A DNA stretch of 64,000 nucleotides from Larus michahellis (lineage: Eukaryota; Chordata; Aves; Charadriiformes; Laridae), in assembly GCF_964199755.1 (NCBI RefSeq), contig NC_133897.1, positions 69,000,661 to 69,064,660 on the forward strand. Direction: 5' to 3'. Below, piece after piece: positions 46,601-56,059 of the stretch (the first letter of the stretch is position 1; each line of letters begins with the position of its first letter). Under the pieces are notes generated by a model. That model had not been told where the DNA came from. It made no database searches and worked only from the letters and a program-made list of their open reading frames with translations. The translations under genes were made by a program, and so were the position numbers.

Positions 46601-49259
46601 GTGAGAGACGGCATAAGTTACGTTTAAAATATTACTTAAAAATATACAAAAATTGTAACAATAAAGATGCTATGAAGACCAACAGAAAGCAGCAAAACAG
46701 AGGAAACATTGCAACATCCCCAAGAAACACAGTGAAGTATCCCAAATATAATTTTCTACCCCATGCAGATTCCCAATTGGACAACTGGATAATTGTCCCG
46801 TTTGGACAAGGGAAAAAGACAAACACACACAGCCAACCAACCAATCAAAAACACAATGAAAACTCACCAAAAAAAGTAGCGTTTCCTTCTTTGTCAAGCT
46901 TCATCTAAAGGAGTGGAAAAAAAAACATTTTTTTGACAGAACTTCTATACAACAAGTAATCAGTTTCTAAAATCGTTTGCACTTGCCTAGAAGTCAAATG
47001 GAAGATACATTATGAAGAAAAATCAACCTTTTATGCCCTCTTTTCATAGTTCATGCCAGTTAAGAAAACTATTGCACCAAATTACCATATATTTCACTGT
47101 TTTTGTATACACACCAAACAAAACCAGTGTCATCTGCATGACCATGTTGCTACATAAACCTTGGGAAGGAGGTGATCTACAGAGAATCAGACTTAGGATA
47201 GAACAGCATAGACTATGTCAGCTGGAAGGGACCTACAATGATCATCTCGTCCAATTGCCAGACCAATTCAGGGCTGACCAAAAGTCAAGGCATGTTATTA
47301 AGGGCGTTGTCCAAATGCCTCTTCGACACTGACCAGCACGGGGCATCGACCACCTCTCCAGGAAGCCTGTTCCAGGGTTTGACCGCCCTCTTGGTAAAGA
47401 AATGCTTCCTCGTGCCAAGTCCAAACCTCCCCTGAGGAATGCAGCTTTGAACTATTCCCACCTGTCCTATCACTGGATACCAGGGAGAAGAGATCAGCAG
47501 GGCATCTTACATTTTGGATTACAAATTTTGCTATTTCCTCTAGAGCAATCTGAAAAATTTACAAATAAAATTTAAAAAGTAAAGAATACCACAAATTGGG
47601 TAGTTAGGCCATGTGCCCATGTCAACTATTGCATTAACATACTATTCCGCTAGTAACCTGCATCTAAATCCTTCTTTCTTAGCACCTGTCATTCAGATTA
47701 TCATTTAACACATCTCCTAGTAAAATGATTTTATTGGAAAAACTGCAATGTCTGTTTTAATGAGAAAGTTTGCTGTTTTGTTCATAAACCGTAGCTTAAT
47801 TCCATATTAGTGGCTTTAAAAATAACTTTCTGTGAATTAAACATACCTAAGCATACATTCCAGTAGATCTGCAACAAGGGTTACACGGCCACAAGGACCT
47901 GGCTGCATGCACCTTGTTGCAGAATGACTGCTTTTCTTTCTCAATAAGGAGGCCTTACATTCCCTCACGTGCACTAATAATGTCAATCAAGCAAATGGCT
48001 TTCAGAATAATTTTTAAAAGGAATACATAGAGAGCTTGTTTTTCCCCAAATCCTACGTTTGCTTAGAACTGCAGCTACCAAGACACAGGAATAATATTTC
48101 TAAAAGGCACTGGCAAGCTTTGACAAGCTTAACAAGAAAACTTTTGATTGCACCGCTGGTAAGAGTTGACCTGCTTTCGCAATTAAAGCAAGAGAACTTC
48201 CAGCAGATGCTGGATCTTCGGAAAACATCTTGATTAATGCTATGTATCATAACTGGCCCTCAAGTCAGAATACCTTAAACCAGCAACTTAGAACCAGGGA
48301 TGTTCTACGAGAGACAAATCCATTTGTGGTTATGATGCCTTAATTAAAAAAAAAAAAAAAAAAGAGCGCCAGCATCTTGCACAAGCCACCCACGTTCGTG
48401 GAAACTCCTGCGCCTACTTACCACTGCAAAAACAGGAGACACGCTGGCTAAGGTGGCTTGGGAGGCCTCTGTTGTGACATGTTGATAAAATTTACCTGAA
48501 TAAAAGACAAGACATATCTACTTCCAGCACGCTGCACTTTCCCTTCAATTACGCCGTGCCCTGCTATAAGCCACCCACATAACGCACCGGCACCAAGAAC
48601 CACCGACCATGAGAAGGCCCCTACGAACTTGACACCGGCCCAGCAGAGCGCGGGCAGGCGGCCGATGCCGCACCGACTGCGGCTACAGCCGGGTTGGTTT
48701 CCCAGGCCCCGGCCGGGCTGTCACCCTCCCTCGCTCGCTCGCTCGCTCCTTCCCCGCCCGCGGGCCGGCACTGCGAGGCCTGCCGGGGCGCACAGGGGGG
48801 CGGCCGCCGGGGCCTGCCCGCAGGGGCCGGCCGGCGGCAGGCCCAGCCCGACCCGACCCGACCCGACCCGACCCGACCCGACCCGGCCCGGCCCGGCCCG
48901 ACCCGGCCCGGCCCGACCCGGCCCGGCCCGACCCGGCCCGGCCCGACCCGACCCGACCCGACCCGACCCGACCCGGCCCGGCCCGGCCCGGCCCGGCCCG
49001 GCCCGACCCGGCCCGGCCCGACCCGGCCCGGCCCGACCCGGCCCGGCCCGACCCGGCCCGGTCCAGCGCAGCCCCGCCGCTTACCCGCCCAGCGCAGCCC
49101 CCGGGCGCACGGCGGCACCGCCACCCCCGCCGGCCGGCCCGGGCCCCGGCCCCGACCCCAGCCCTGCGGCAGCCCCAGGGCGGCCCTCAGGCGGGACCTG
49201 CCGCCCGCCCAGCCGCAGGGGCGGCCCAGTGCGCGGGGGAGCAGTCCGGCGCCCAGCAT
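37534..49259 (-). CDS. MRS2: Mitochondrial magnesium channel MRS2 (10 coding exons found)
   Basis: CorA-family channel of the mitochondrial inner membrane that carries Mg2+ into the matrix. Exons, first to last: 49085-49259, 48422-48468, 46868-46904, 46129-46241, 45489-45662, 44711-44841, 43908-44024, 39722-39874, 38468-38585, 37534-37665. They join to 1197 bases, 398 aa (human 443). Order: Arg-rich presequence; matrix domain ([88 protein letters not shown]); helix [19 protein letters not shown]; first membrane helix ending in the signature GMN (346-348); loop LESSLEED; second helix [17 protein letters not shown] (359-375). The family assignment is certain. Less certain are the ATG (weak Kozak, C at -3; the frame stays open upstream to 49406), a possible missed small exon after exon 1, and the C-terminus, about 40 residues shorter than human. 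Confidence 0.93.
38468..38585 (-). CDS. MRS2: MRS2 exon 9, first membrane helix and GMN motif
   Basis: Encodes [32 protein letters not shown] and LESSLEE. The GMN at the end of the first transmembrane helix is the hallmark of CorA/Mrs2/Alr1 channels and forms the ion entrance. The helix is partly encoded by a perfect dinucleotide run, GA on the plus strand and TC in the coding strand (38521-38535), giving Ser-Leu-Ser-Leu. Acceptor TTCTTTAG and donor GTAAGG are both good. Confidence 0.95.
38521..38535 (+). repeat. (GA)n microsatellite inside MRS2 coding sequence
   Basis: Seven uninterrupted GA units on the plus strand. Read on the minus strand they are TC repeats encoding part of the first transmembrane helix of MRS2. 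Confidence 0.9.
40671..40754 (+). mobile_element. Short CR1 3' tail in MRS2 intron 7
   Basis: About 80 bp: the CR1 3'UTR end (GGTTGGAACTAGATGATCTT) and a tail of CTATGATTCTATTCTATGATTCTA. It is severely 5'-truncated and antisense to MRS2. Confidence 0.9.
41441..41474 (+). repeat. 10 bp tandem repeat (GTCTCCTCCT)
   Basis: A pyrimidine-rich decamer repeated about three times, in MRS2 intron 7 a few hundred bases before the long CR1 copy. Confidence 0.85.
41896..43062 (+). mobile_element. Long CR1 LINE copy with broken reverse transcriptase, MRS2 intron 7
   Basis: About 1.17 kb, sense on plus, antisense to MRS2. A first frame (to 42119) reads [34 protein letters not shown] and [15 protein letters not shown], then stops. 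The frame reopens one register over (to 42963) with [20 protein letters not shown] and continues to [17 protein letters not shown] and a stop. The catalytic FADD box reads FAND, so one metal-binding Asp is Asn. The 3' end is the normal CR1 tail TTCTATGATTCTATGATTCT. The frameshift, the active-site change and the missing 5' part all make this copy inactive. The 5' limit is approximate. Confidence 0.95.
47198..47514 (-). mobile_element. Older CR1 LINE 3' fragment in MRS2 intron 2
   Basis: Reverse-complement CR1 3' region, recognised by GCTGGAAGGGACCTACAATG, by the clause equivalent to 'ccaggaagcctgttccag', and on the minus strand by [20 protein letters not shown] followed by [11 protein letters not shown]. 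It belongs to a more diverged subfamily than the copies at 31345 and 41896, lacks a clear tail repeat, and lies sense to MRS2. Confidence 0.85.
48343..48363 (+). repeat. Poly(A) run in MRS2 intron 2
   Basis: About 20 consecutive A within 60 bases of the exon 2 donor. On the transcribed strand it is poly(U) just downstream of a short 47 bp exon, which may matter for recognition of that exon. Confidence 0.85.
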
Positions 49260-49580
49260 AGGCGCGCAGGCCCCACGCAGCCAAGCGCCCGGCCCGACTC
49301 CCGGCGCGCAGCCGCGGCGGCGGAGGAGGCGGGGCGGCGGAGGGGTTACCCCAGCCCAGACGGGGAGGAGCGCGGCCGCCGGCGGCTCAGCCGGAGGCGG
49401 TGACACACGGCAGGGGTTTCGGCAGCCGCCAGCTGGGCCGCAGCTCGCCCCAGGTGGCCACCGCGGCCTATGCGGGTCTGCAGCCCCGGCGGTGTCCCCG
49501 CAAGGCCGGGCAGCCCCGGGCGCTGCGCCCGCCTCCCGAAGTTTGCCCCAGCGCGTTCGGCCGCTTGATGGAGATTTTTT
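48600..49580. promoter_or_regulatory. CpG island at the MRS2 5' end
   Basis: Extremely GC-rich block covering MRS2 exon 1, the start of intron 1 and about 320 bases upstream of the ATG. It contains a (CTCG)n run at 48730-48748 and the pentamer array at 48841-49061. It ends at a T-rich tract near 49575-49590, after which the DNA turns AT-rich. Long open frames on both strands (for example 48694-49590 plus, 48621-49406 minus) are composition artefacts. Confidence 0.85.
48841..49061. repeat. Compound pentanucleotide array (CCCGA)n/(CCCGG)n in MRS2 intron 1
   Basis: About 44 contiguous five-base units on the plus strand, alternating blocks of CCCGA and CCCGG with hardly a break in register. It lies 23 bases beyond the MRS2 exon 1 donor (GTAAGC, 49079-49084), so the pre-mRNA contains GGGUC/GGGCC repeats. 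All reading frames through it are open on both strands because five is not a multiple of three and no unit makes a stop. Confidence 0.97.
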
Positions 49581-51105
49581 TTTTTTTTAACTTTTAAATG
49601 TGGGGTTTTTTTCAAGCGTAGGACAATTCTGCCCCCGCTAAAGGTCTTGCAATTAAGTTTCCTTGCCCTGCTTGCTGGTTGGTTGCGATTTAAAAGTTTA
49701 ATTAGTAACACACCAGATTCTGCTGTTATATATTATTTTTAAACTACAGCTTTCACGGGCCGCAGGACAGCGCAGATGGCACGGGTAGCCCCTCTTCGGT
49801 TGGTTCTGATAAAGCATATAAACAGGCATGAAGGCAAAATCTCTTCAAGGCCCTGCAGCAGGACGTGTTATCAGGATGTGCTTAGAGCGCTCATTATTAC
49901 TACTTAGCGGGGAAATAAAAGGAAGTGATTATGCTGTCAATGAAATGACTCGCGCAGTAGGGCTGCCCCGACAGGAGCATGCAAATCAGTAGGGGCTGCC
50001 CCGACAGGAGCACGCAAATCTAAACGCCACCCTGAACATGGGTCTGATTTTTTAAGATGAGGTGGTGGGGGCCAAATTCTTCTCCAGGATGGGCTGTGAG
50101 TTCAAGGGATGTCACCTGAGGGCAGACACTGTCCCCTCCTTTCCGACACCTTGTCCCTGACACCTTGTCCCTGCGTTTGTGCGGGTGTCTGCATGCACGC
50201 ACATCAACATGCACAGCTGAGCCTTTGCTCAATGTGGATTCGCATGTACAGAATCAGAAGGACAGTTTACACACACTTTGCACAAAGATAAATGACTTCA
50301 CAAGGAAGTAGTTAAATTTAAAAGTTCCCTAGTAGTTACATACAGCACGTAGGTGTAGACCGAGGCCATCAGAGGTTTCCGGTTCCTGGGTAAGCACGCC
50401 TGAATGCAAATGTTGGCCCCCTTTATACTTGATAAAAAGCTGAAATCTACTTAAATGGAGTATTTTAGCTCTAGTTTTGGATAATCACAGCAGGTGGCAG
50501 TATGTACAAGACTAATTTAATACTCTCGGATGTCAGCAATACTTAAACAAAATTTGGAAATACCAGACAGCACAGAAAATACCACAGGAGAGCATGAAAC
50601 ACACATGCACCACTGCTGGCAACTTAAGCTAGGGAAGCACCTGAAGACTATCTGCCCGAAATTTACATTTAATGAATCTGCAGTAAGTTCTCACATAGCT
50701 GACATATCACACTCTTCAATAAAAAAGGGGAAAAATACTGGGTTGATCTATTTGTTTTCCATTGTCCATCTGTTATTCTGGCTGCTTACGCAACAGAAGT
50801 GTTGGAAATAGGATGACATAACCTCACACCAGATATATATTGATATGAACTTTGATATGTACGATATAATAGGTTAGTATACCACTAAGTATTGGTATTG
50901 TATCTCATTATAGCTGCGTTATCAGTCATCATAACAATTGTCTGGAAGGGCAGACAATAAGCAAATACCACCTCTGTCTTTAGAGGTGAAGGCAACATGC
51001 TGGTGTGAACTGGCTGCCAGGGACAAGTGATGAAGCACAGATAGAATGTCTAATTTTATACTGCTGCTGACAAAAGATAACTGGAGATCTAGAACTGCCA
51101 TCTAT
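49581..51105. other. MRS2-DCDC2 intergenic region, proximal part
   Basis: Mostly AT-rich DNA upstream of MRS2. It holds a tandem duplication with an octamer motif (49955-50019) and a second short direct repeat of GACACCTTGTCCCT (about 50143-50172). No exon or CR1 copy was seen. Confidence 0.6.
49955..50019 (+). repeat. 32 bp tandem duplication carrying an octamer (ATGCAAAT) site
   Basis: Two adjacent units beginning CAGTAGGG(G)CTGCCCCGACAGG and ending AGCAYGCAAATC. The first unit contains a perfect POU-factor octamer ATGCAAAT at 49979-49986; the second has ACGCAAAT. They differ by one inserted G and one T/C change. The pair lies about 700 bases upstream of the MRS2 ATG. Confidence 0.85.
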
Positions 51106-51522
51106 TTATTGCAGCTTTAAATACCAACGAGCTGCTTGTTGCCTCTGCTGTACCCACATGTCAGCTATCCTGTCTGTCCTGCAGTGCCGAGCTTTGGGAG
51201 CAGCTTGCTGTATTTCATCAAAAAAATAACGGCTCAAGCTCATCTGTTTGTTGAAGAAGCTCATTAACACAAACGGGCATGATGGCTGTTTTCCATTCAG
51301 CCAAAATAAAAGTCTAGCTCCTGCACAAGCTTGCTTAACCACGAAATTGCCATCCAAAACACAAGCTATTTTGTGAGATTGAATTACGTGAGCAACTAGT
51401 TCCACTGTGGGATGAATGTCAGTGCAGACAAGAGGGACTGGTCCGACTGCAGCTGGGCTACGTGGAAAAGAAAGAGCAAGAACACCAAAGAAAAACACAG
51501 AGAAAGAGAAGGTAGGTATCAT
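51106..51522 (-). CDS. Unidentified single-exon ORF, 138 codons, with signal-peptide-like start
   Basis: I do not recognise this protein. The frame starts MIPTFSFSVFFFGVLALSF, a hydrophobic stretch followed by SPAAVG, which looks like a secretory signal with a plausible cleavage site. The remaining ~110 residues have five cysteines, no other membrane segment and a basic, Gln-rich C-terminus (QQRQQAARWYLKLQ). G is commoner at codon position 1 than at positions 2 and 3, as in coding DNA. Against it: an AT-moderate 64 kb window is expected to yield about one chance ORF of this length, there is no obvious promoter or polyadenylation signal, and no homologue comes to mind in this syntenic gap. It could be a lineage-specific gene, one exon of a longer gene, a decayed copy, or chance. 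Confidence 0.25.
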   Translation of the reverse strand: MIPTFSFSVFFFGVLALSFPRSPAAVGPVPLVCTDIHPTVELVAHVIQSHKIACVLDGNFVVKQACAGARLLFWLNGKQPSCPFVLMSFFNKQMSLSRYFFDEIQQAAPKARHCRTDRIADMWVQQRQQAARWYLKLQ

Positions 51523-54500
51523 CAGAGGAGTCCTTATAAATCTCTACTGAAGAAAAACTCAGAGAACTTTTTGGTAAAATTATGGTAGAAAGGCATATAG
51601 ATGTCTGTCTACAGAAAAATTATCTCCCAGTGTATGATTTGTACATTTAATCAATTCTATATACAAAGATGTGCCTGAACCTGTTACCTGTTTCTTCTCC
51701 TAAAAGAAATGCTCACAGGAGCCCCTTTTATTCATGCTGAGAAAAAAACCCAAACAACAAACAAAAAACCCCCCAGATTAACCAAAAAAACGTAAATTTG
51801 CTTCCAGACAGTAGATGAGTGTGTAGTGGATGATCAGTGCAGCTGAATACAAATAGAGAGAAAAGGAAGGACCCCATAGAAAACTTAAAAAACATAACAT
51901 TCTTATTTAGAATAATTTCTCTTATGTGAATGAATCAGGAATACTCAATTGATAATCTCAGGCGCCTTGATCACAGGTAGCCACAGTAACACACTGAGAA
52001 ATCTTTGCCTAGAAAGGATGACTTCACTTTCATTACTCTATACAAGGACCACATGAAATATATTTTTCAACTTTTTCTCTACTTAAGCTAACCCCCTGCT
52101 TCTCTCCATGGAGAAGCATTTCCTTATGTGCCTCTAAGGGTTTGCCAAAACTTTTTCCCTATGTAACCCTTTATCCTCTCAGCTGTTTCAAGAATACTAC
52201 GTGAGCAAGAATGTTAGAAAGGGCCTGTGTCACCAAAAACTATAGCTCAAACTGTGATTGTCTAACGCCTTTTTTTTAAGGAAAAATAATTGTTCCTGGT
52301 ATTCTAAGGCGCTTTTGATCTGGCAATTGTATAAGTAGGGGAAATTGTTATGACATGGGTTTTAAAATTTACAACTGCATCAGTACTTTCTTTGTTCCAG
52401 TTAGTGTGTGTGCATGAGAGTTGAACCACCCAGTGTTTATGTATTTTAAACTGTCAATGCAGACAGTCTGATTACCCCAGAATTACAACTGGGAATAAAG
52501 TGGCTGCTACTGCTTAGTCTGGTTTTTAGATAAGATGCACAAAGTTGTAGTTATTCAGTGTGATTCTCAGCACCACATGCAATAGAACAAGCTGAATTTC
52601 ATTCTCTGTGCTCAGAAACTTTATCCTTTTCCATTCTGTCCATTCTGTCGGTCTTTTCTTTGGCATTAGGACATGTTCCTGTCTCCATGACCTCATGTCT
52701 TGCTGTCACTGAGCCTTGTTGTCAGGGTCCTGCAACAAGCTGCAAAAATCTTTCCTGGTCCTGAAATGGCAGAGACCTCACAGCAGTTTGCTGCAGAAAA
52801 AAGTGACCCTATTTGATGCTGTGTCGTTATGCTGTGCCTCTGTTCTCATCACTTCCCCAACGTGTGCTTGTTACGGGACCTCAGGTCCATGATGTGATCC
52901 TGACACACGACCTGACCGACCTGGTCTCATGCGTCAACCTCAAGTAACATGAGAGGTCTGACATTGCTCCATCATATACAGATTATGTGTCTCTGCATGT
53001 ATCTTAATTGCGTCAGTGGGTTCAACAGCTTGTCTCGTTACTGCTGAGAATGGGATAGGAGATTGCTTAGGAACTGAAACAATAGTTTCAGAATAAGAGG
53101 TCAGGCCCTGGAGAGGCAAGAAGGAGCAGATTCTCACGGGTGAAGGCCCTGCTATCATGGGCTGAAGTGTTTGAGCTTTTCTTAGCTTTCAGGCGATGGT
53201 TGTACTTAGGCAAGATGGAAAACATGATGACTTTATACTGTATTGGAGACACTCCGGTTTTGCCTTGTTTTGTTCTTATACTGAAGAAAATAAAATGTTT
53301 TGTTCTGAAAAGGCTGGTGTGGGCTTTTCAGACTTTGGTGGGCTGACAGTCGTGGTTGCTTTTCAAGGACTGAATTTGAAAGTGTTGCCTTAAGAGCAAG
53401 AAAACGGTGAGATTCCACTGCAGCACAAATCAAGGGATAGTAAGCAGCTGAATCTGAAAGATAAAGTCTTTAGAGGCACAGCTATTAGCTGTGTAAAGGT
53501 TAAACTATGGGCAAAATTCTGCATTGCAATTCTTCAAAGGATTCGTAATGTACTCCCAGTTTTGGACAAAGATTTTGCCCACCAGTTCTAGACTGCTTTA
53601 AGCCTAGCAGTGCTCTGGTACCATTTAAGGGATATTTTATTGCAATTCACAAAAGTGATTGTAATTAGCATGGCCATAGGTAAAGACCAACAGTATTTTG
53701 GAATAGCGCAAGTGTCAAAACGGGTGCATGTGTAAAATACTCAGTAGGTTATTCCTATGCCAAAGATGTTGTGTGAGTGCAAATTAGGCTTAAGATCACC
53801 AGAAGTGGTAGACCCTGGCACAAAATAGCAGACAGTTGACATATCCACTACTTGATTGCAGAATGGTGTGAAGGTCATCAGCATTTTTTCTTTTACACAT
53901 AAGCATATTTTTAATACAAATGTTCATTTCAGGTTGCGCTACATCAGTGTTAAACAGTATTAATTCGAGGATGGTAAATGCTTGGTTCTCGGCTTTATTA
54001 GTTAGAAGAAAACCAGCAACAAGTAAAGAAATGTAACTGTTAACCAATAACAGTAGCATATTTGACTTCCCTCACCCTGAAATTACTCTTTTTGTAATGG
54101 TTAACTGCCCTGTTGTAACTCACAGCAGGGGGGTAATTTTCCCATCAAAGGAGGTTAAGATAAAAGAAAAATTCCTTCCATCACATGTGTTGAAATCCAT
54201 TTGGAAGAACAATCATTACACTAAGCAGTTCCAGGCAGGAAGGTCTAGACCAGTTTTAGTCTCCAATCAGGGAAAAAGGGGGCTGTTAACAGAATTGTTT
54301 GAATTTAAGGCATTTTCTGTTTCTCTCGGGTTTTACGGCTTCTTGTACCCAAGATGTGGTAAAAATCCAGTGGAATCAAAGTCTCTGTATTTTATTATGC
54401 AGGTTTTCCTGGAAAGAGCAAAGCAGACGGCATTAAAAGGTATAGCCAAAAGTCATGTCCCAAGCATGCCTGAAGTGTTTTCAAGTAAAGAAAACTTATC

Positions 54501-56055
54501 TGTAGTCAGAATTTGTTTGGACACGTTAGAGACTCATCTGTTCATTGAATAAGCCCATAAGATGCATACTTGATTGATTTTTTACAATATTTAATAATCT
54601 GAGTAGAATAAAAACCCCCTAGTATTCTGATAATGCAATATCTAAAGTTACTTCCCAAACATTGGACAGTCTGGAGATGTTTGGCTGGCAATTAGCAAGG
54701 AAAATGCAGTTTCAAGTGGATCATTTGTTTACAAAGTTTTTAAAATAGTCTAAGATGAAAATGGTCTCAGGATGATTTAATGACCTGATTTAATTTATCT
54801 GTGAAACCTAAGGAGTCTTTTGATGATGGTAGAGGTTGGATCTGGTCCTTAATATGTATATTAATATTTTTTATATATGCTGTATTGTATCTGCTATGTA
54901 GAATTATAGAAATTGACTTAGGAAAGAGTGCAGCATTAACCCAATTTGACTTGACTTTACATTCTTTGAACGACAAATGTGTTATTTCACATTTTTTGTC
55001 AATTGTTTTTGTTTTATTCTGTTGGTGTATTTTTGTTAAAAATAAATTGTGCCCAAGTATGTTATCCTGATTTATCAGGCTACTGTTCATTCGAAATACT
55101 GGTGTATTTTGAATTTGAGCTTGGTTTAGTGGGGCAAGTCACCTCTGAGTCTGATTAACTGAAATTATCCAGACAGAATTGCAGGTTTGGGCCAGCTCAG
55201 CAGAAGTGATCCTGGATTCTTAAGAGAACAAATTATAACAGACTCACTCGACCAAAGAATAACAGGAGTACTGAAAAGCTTTTAAATATTTCAGGAATGC
55301 AAATAACTACATAATCCTACCCAAATACTGGTGGAACGCACTTTAGTTTTGTATTGCTAGCTAATTTTGCCCATTCAGATGGTAGGGTGGGGGAAAAGCA
55401 CCCAAACAGTGCCCGTAACATTTTACATATCATCTCAAAAAGACATTCAGAGGGCATCACCTTAGTAGGCACATTAAAAAAAAAAGTCAATTGCCTTTAC
55501 ACACATGCAATTAATTTGTGTAGTCCAAGAGCCTAATTGCAACCCCACTAATAATTTTTTTTTCCCTGCAAGATCACAGCCCAGTTTTATTTCTGAATTG
55601 CATCCAATGTAAACAGCAAATGGCAACAGGTGACCTGGAGCAAAGATCCAGCTGTCAGGTAGGATTTTTAATAACTGACAAGAAGGAAAGTAAGAATGGA
55701 ATAAATAATGGTAGGTATGATTTTTCAGTGGTTCGTTTGCTTCGTACATGGACCATCCTGCACGCACAAGTGGCAATTCTTAGATGTTAATAATAAACCA
55801 AGGGCAAAATCAGGCACCAAATAACTAAATCTCCCGCGGAGAAAACATATATCAGAACGACCAAAGGAAGACGGACAAGAAGCCACGGTAGAGAGCCTGG
55901 AGCAGCCCCTCATGTTGCAGAAGCCGCCTTTTGGTGAGGGCTGTGGCTTGCCCTTGCCTCCACACCGGGACAGGTGCCTAGGAATTTCGTGACCTCGATC
56001 TGGAAGGCTTAGTAAAAGTCTGTTTTATTCTTTGGAGGGGGAAAACTGACTCCTT
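51523..56055. other. MRS2-DCDC2 intergenic region, distal part
   Basis: AT-rich DNA with no CR1 copy, exon or RNA gene recognised. A 151-codon open frame at 54097-54552 (+) resembles nothing and is of a length expected by chance. Regulatory elements may be present but none can be named from sequence alone. Confidence 0.55.
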
Positions 56056-56059
56056 TAGT

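Noticed and set aside
48621-49590. Long GPGRVG/PTRPGP-type repeat ORFs around the MRS2 promoter
   Set aside because: They are translations of the pentamer array, open in every frame. Only the minus frame from 49259 to 49085 resembles MRS2.
54097-54552. 151-codon ORF on plus in the intergenic region
   Set aside because: No recognisable domain, no leader or repeats, and about one ORF of this length is expected by chance in 64 kb of such DNA.
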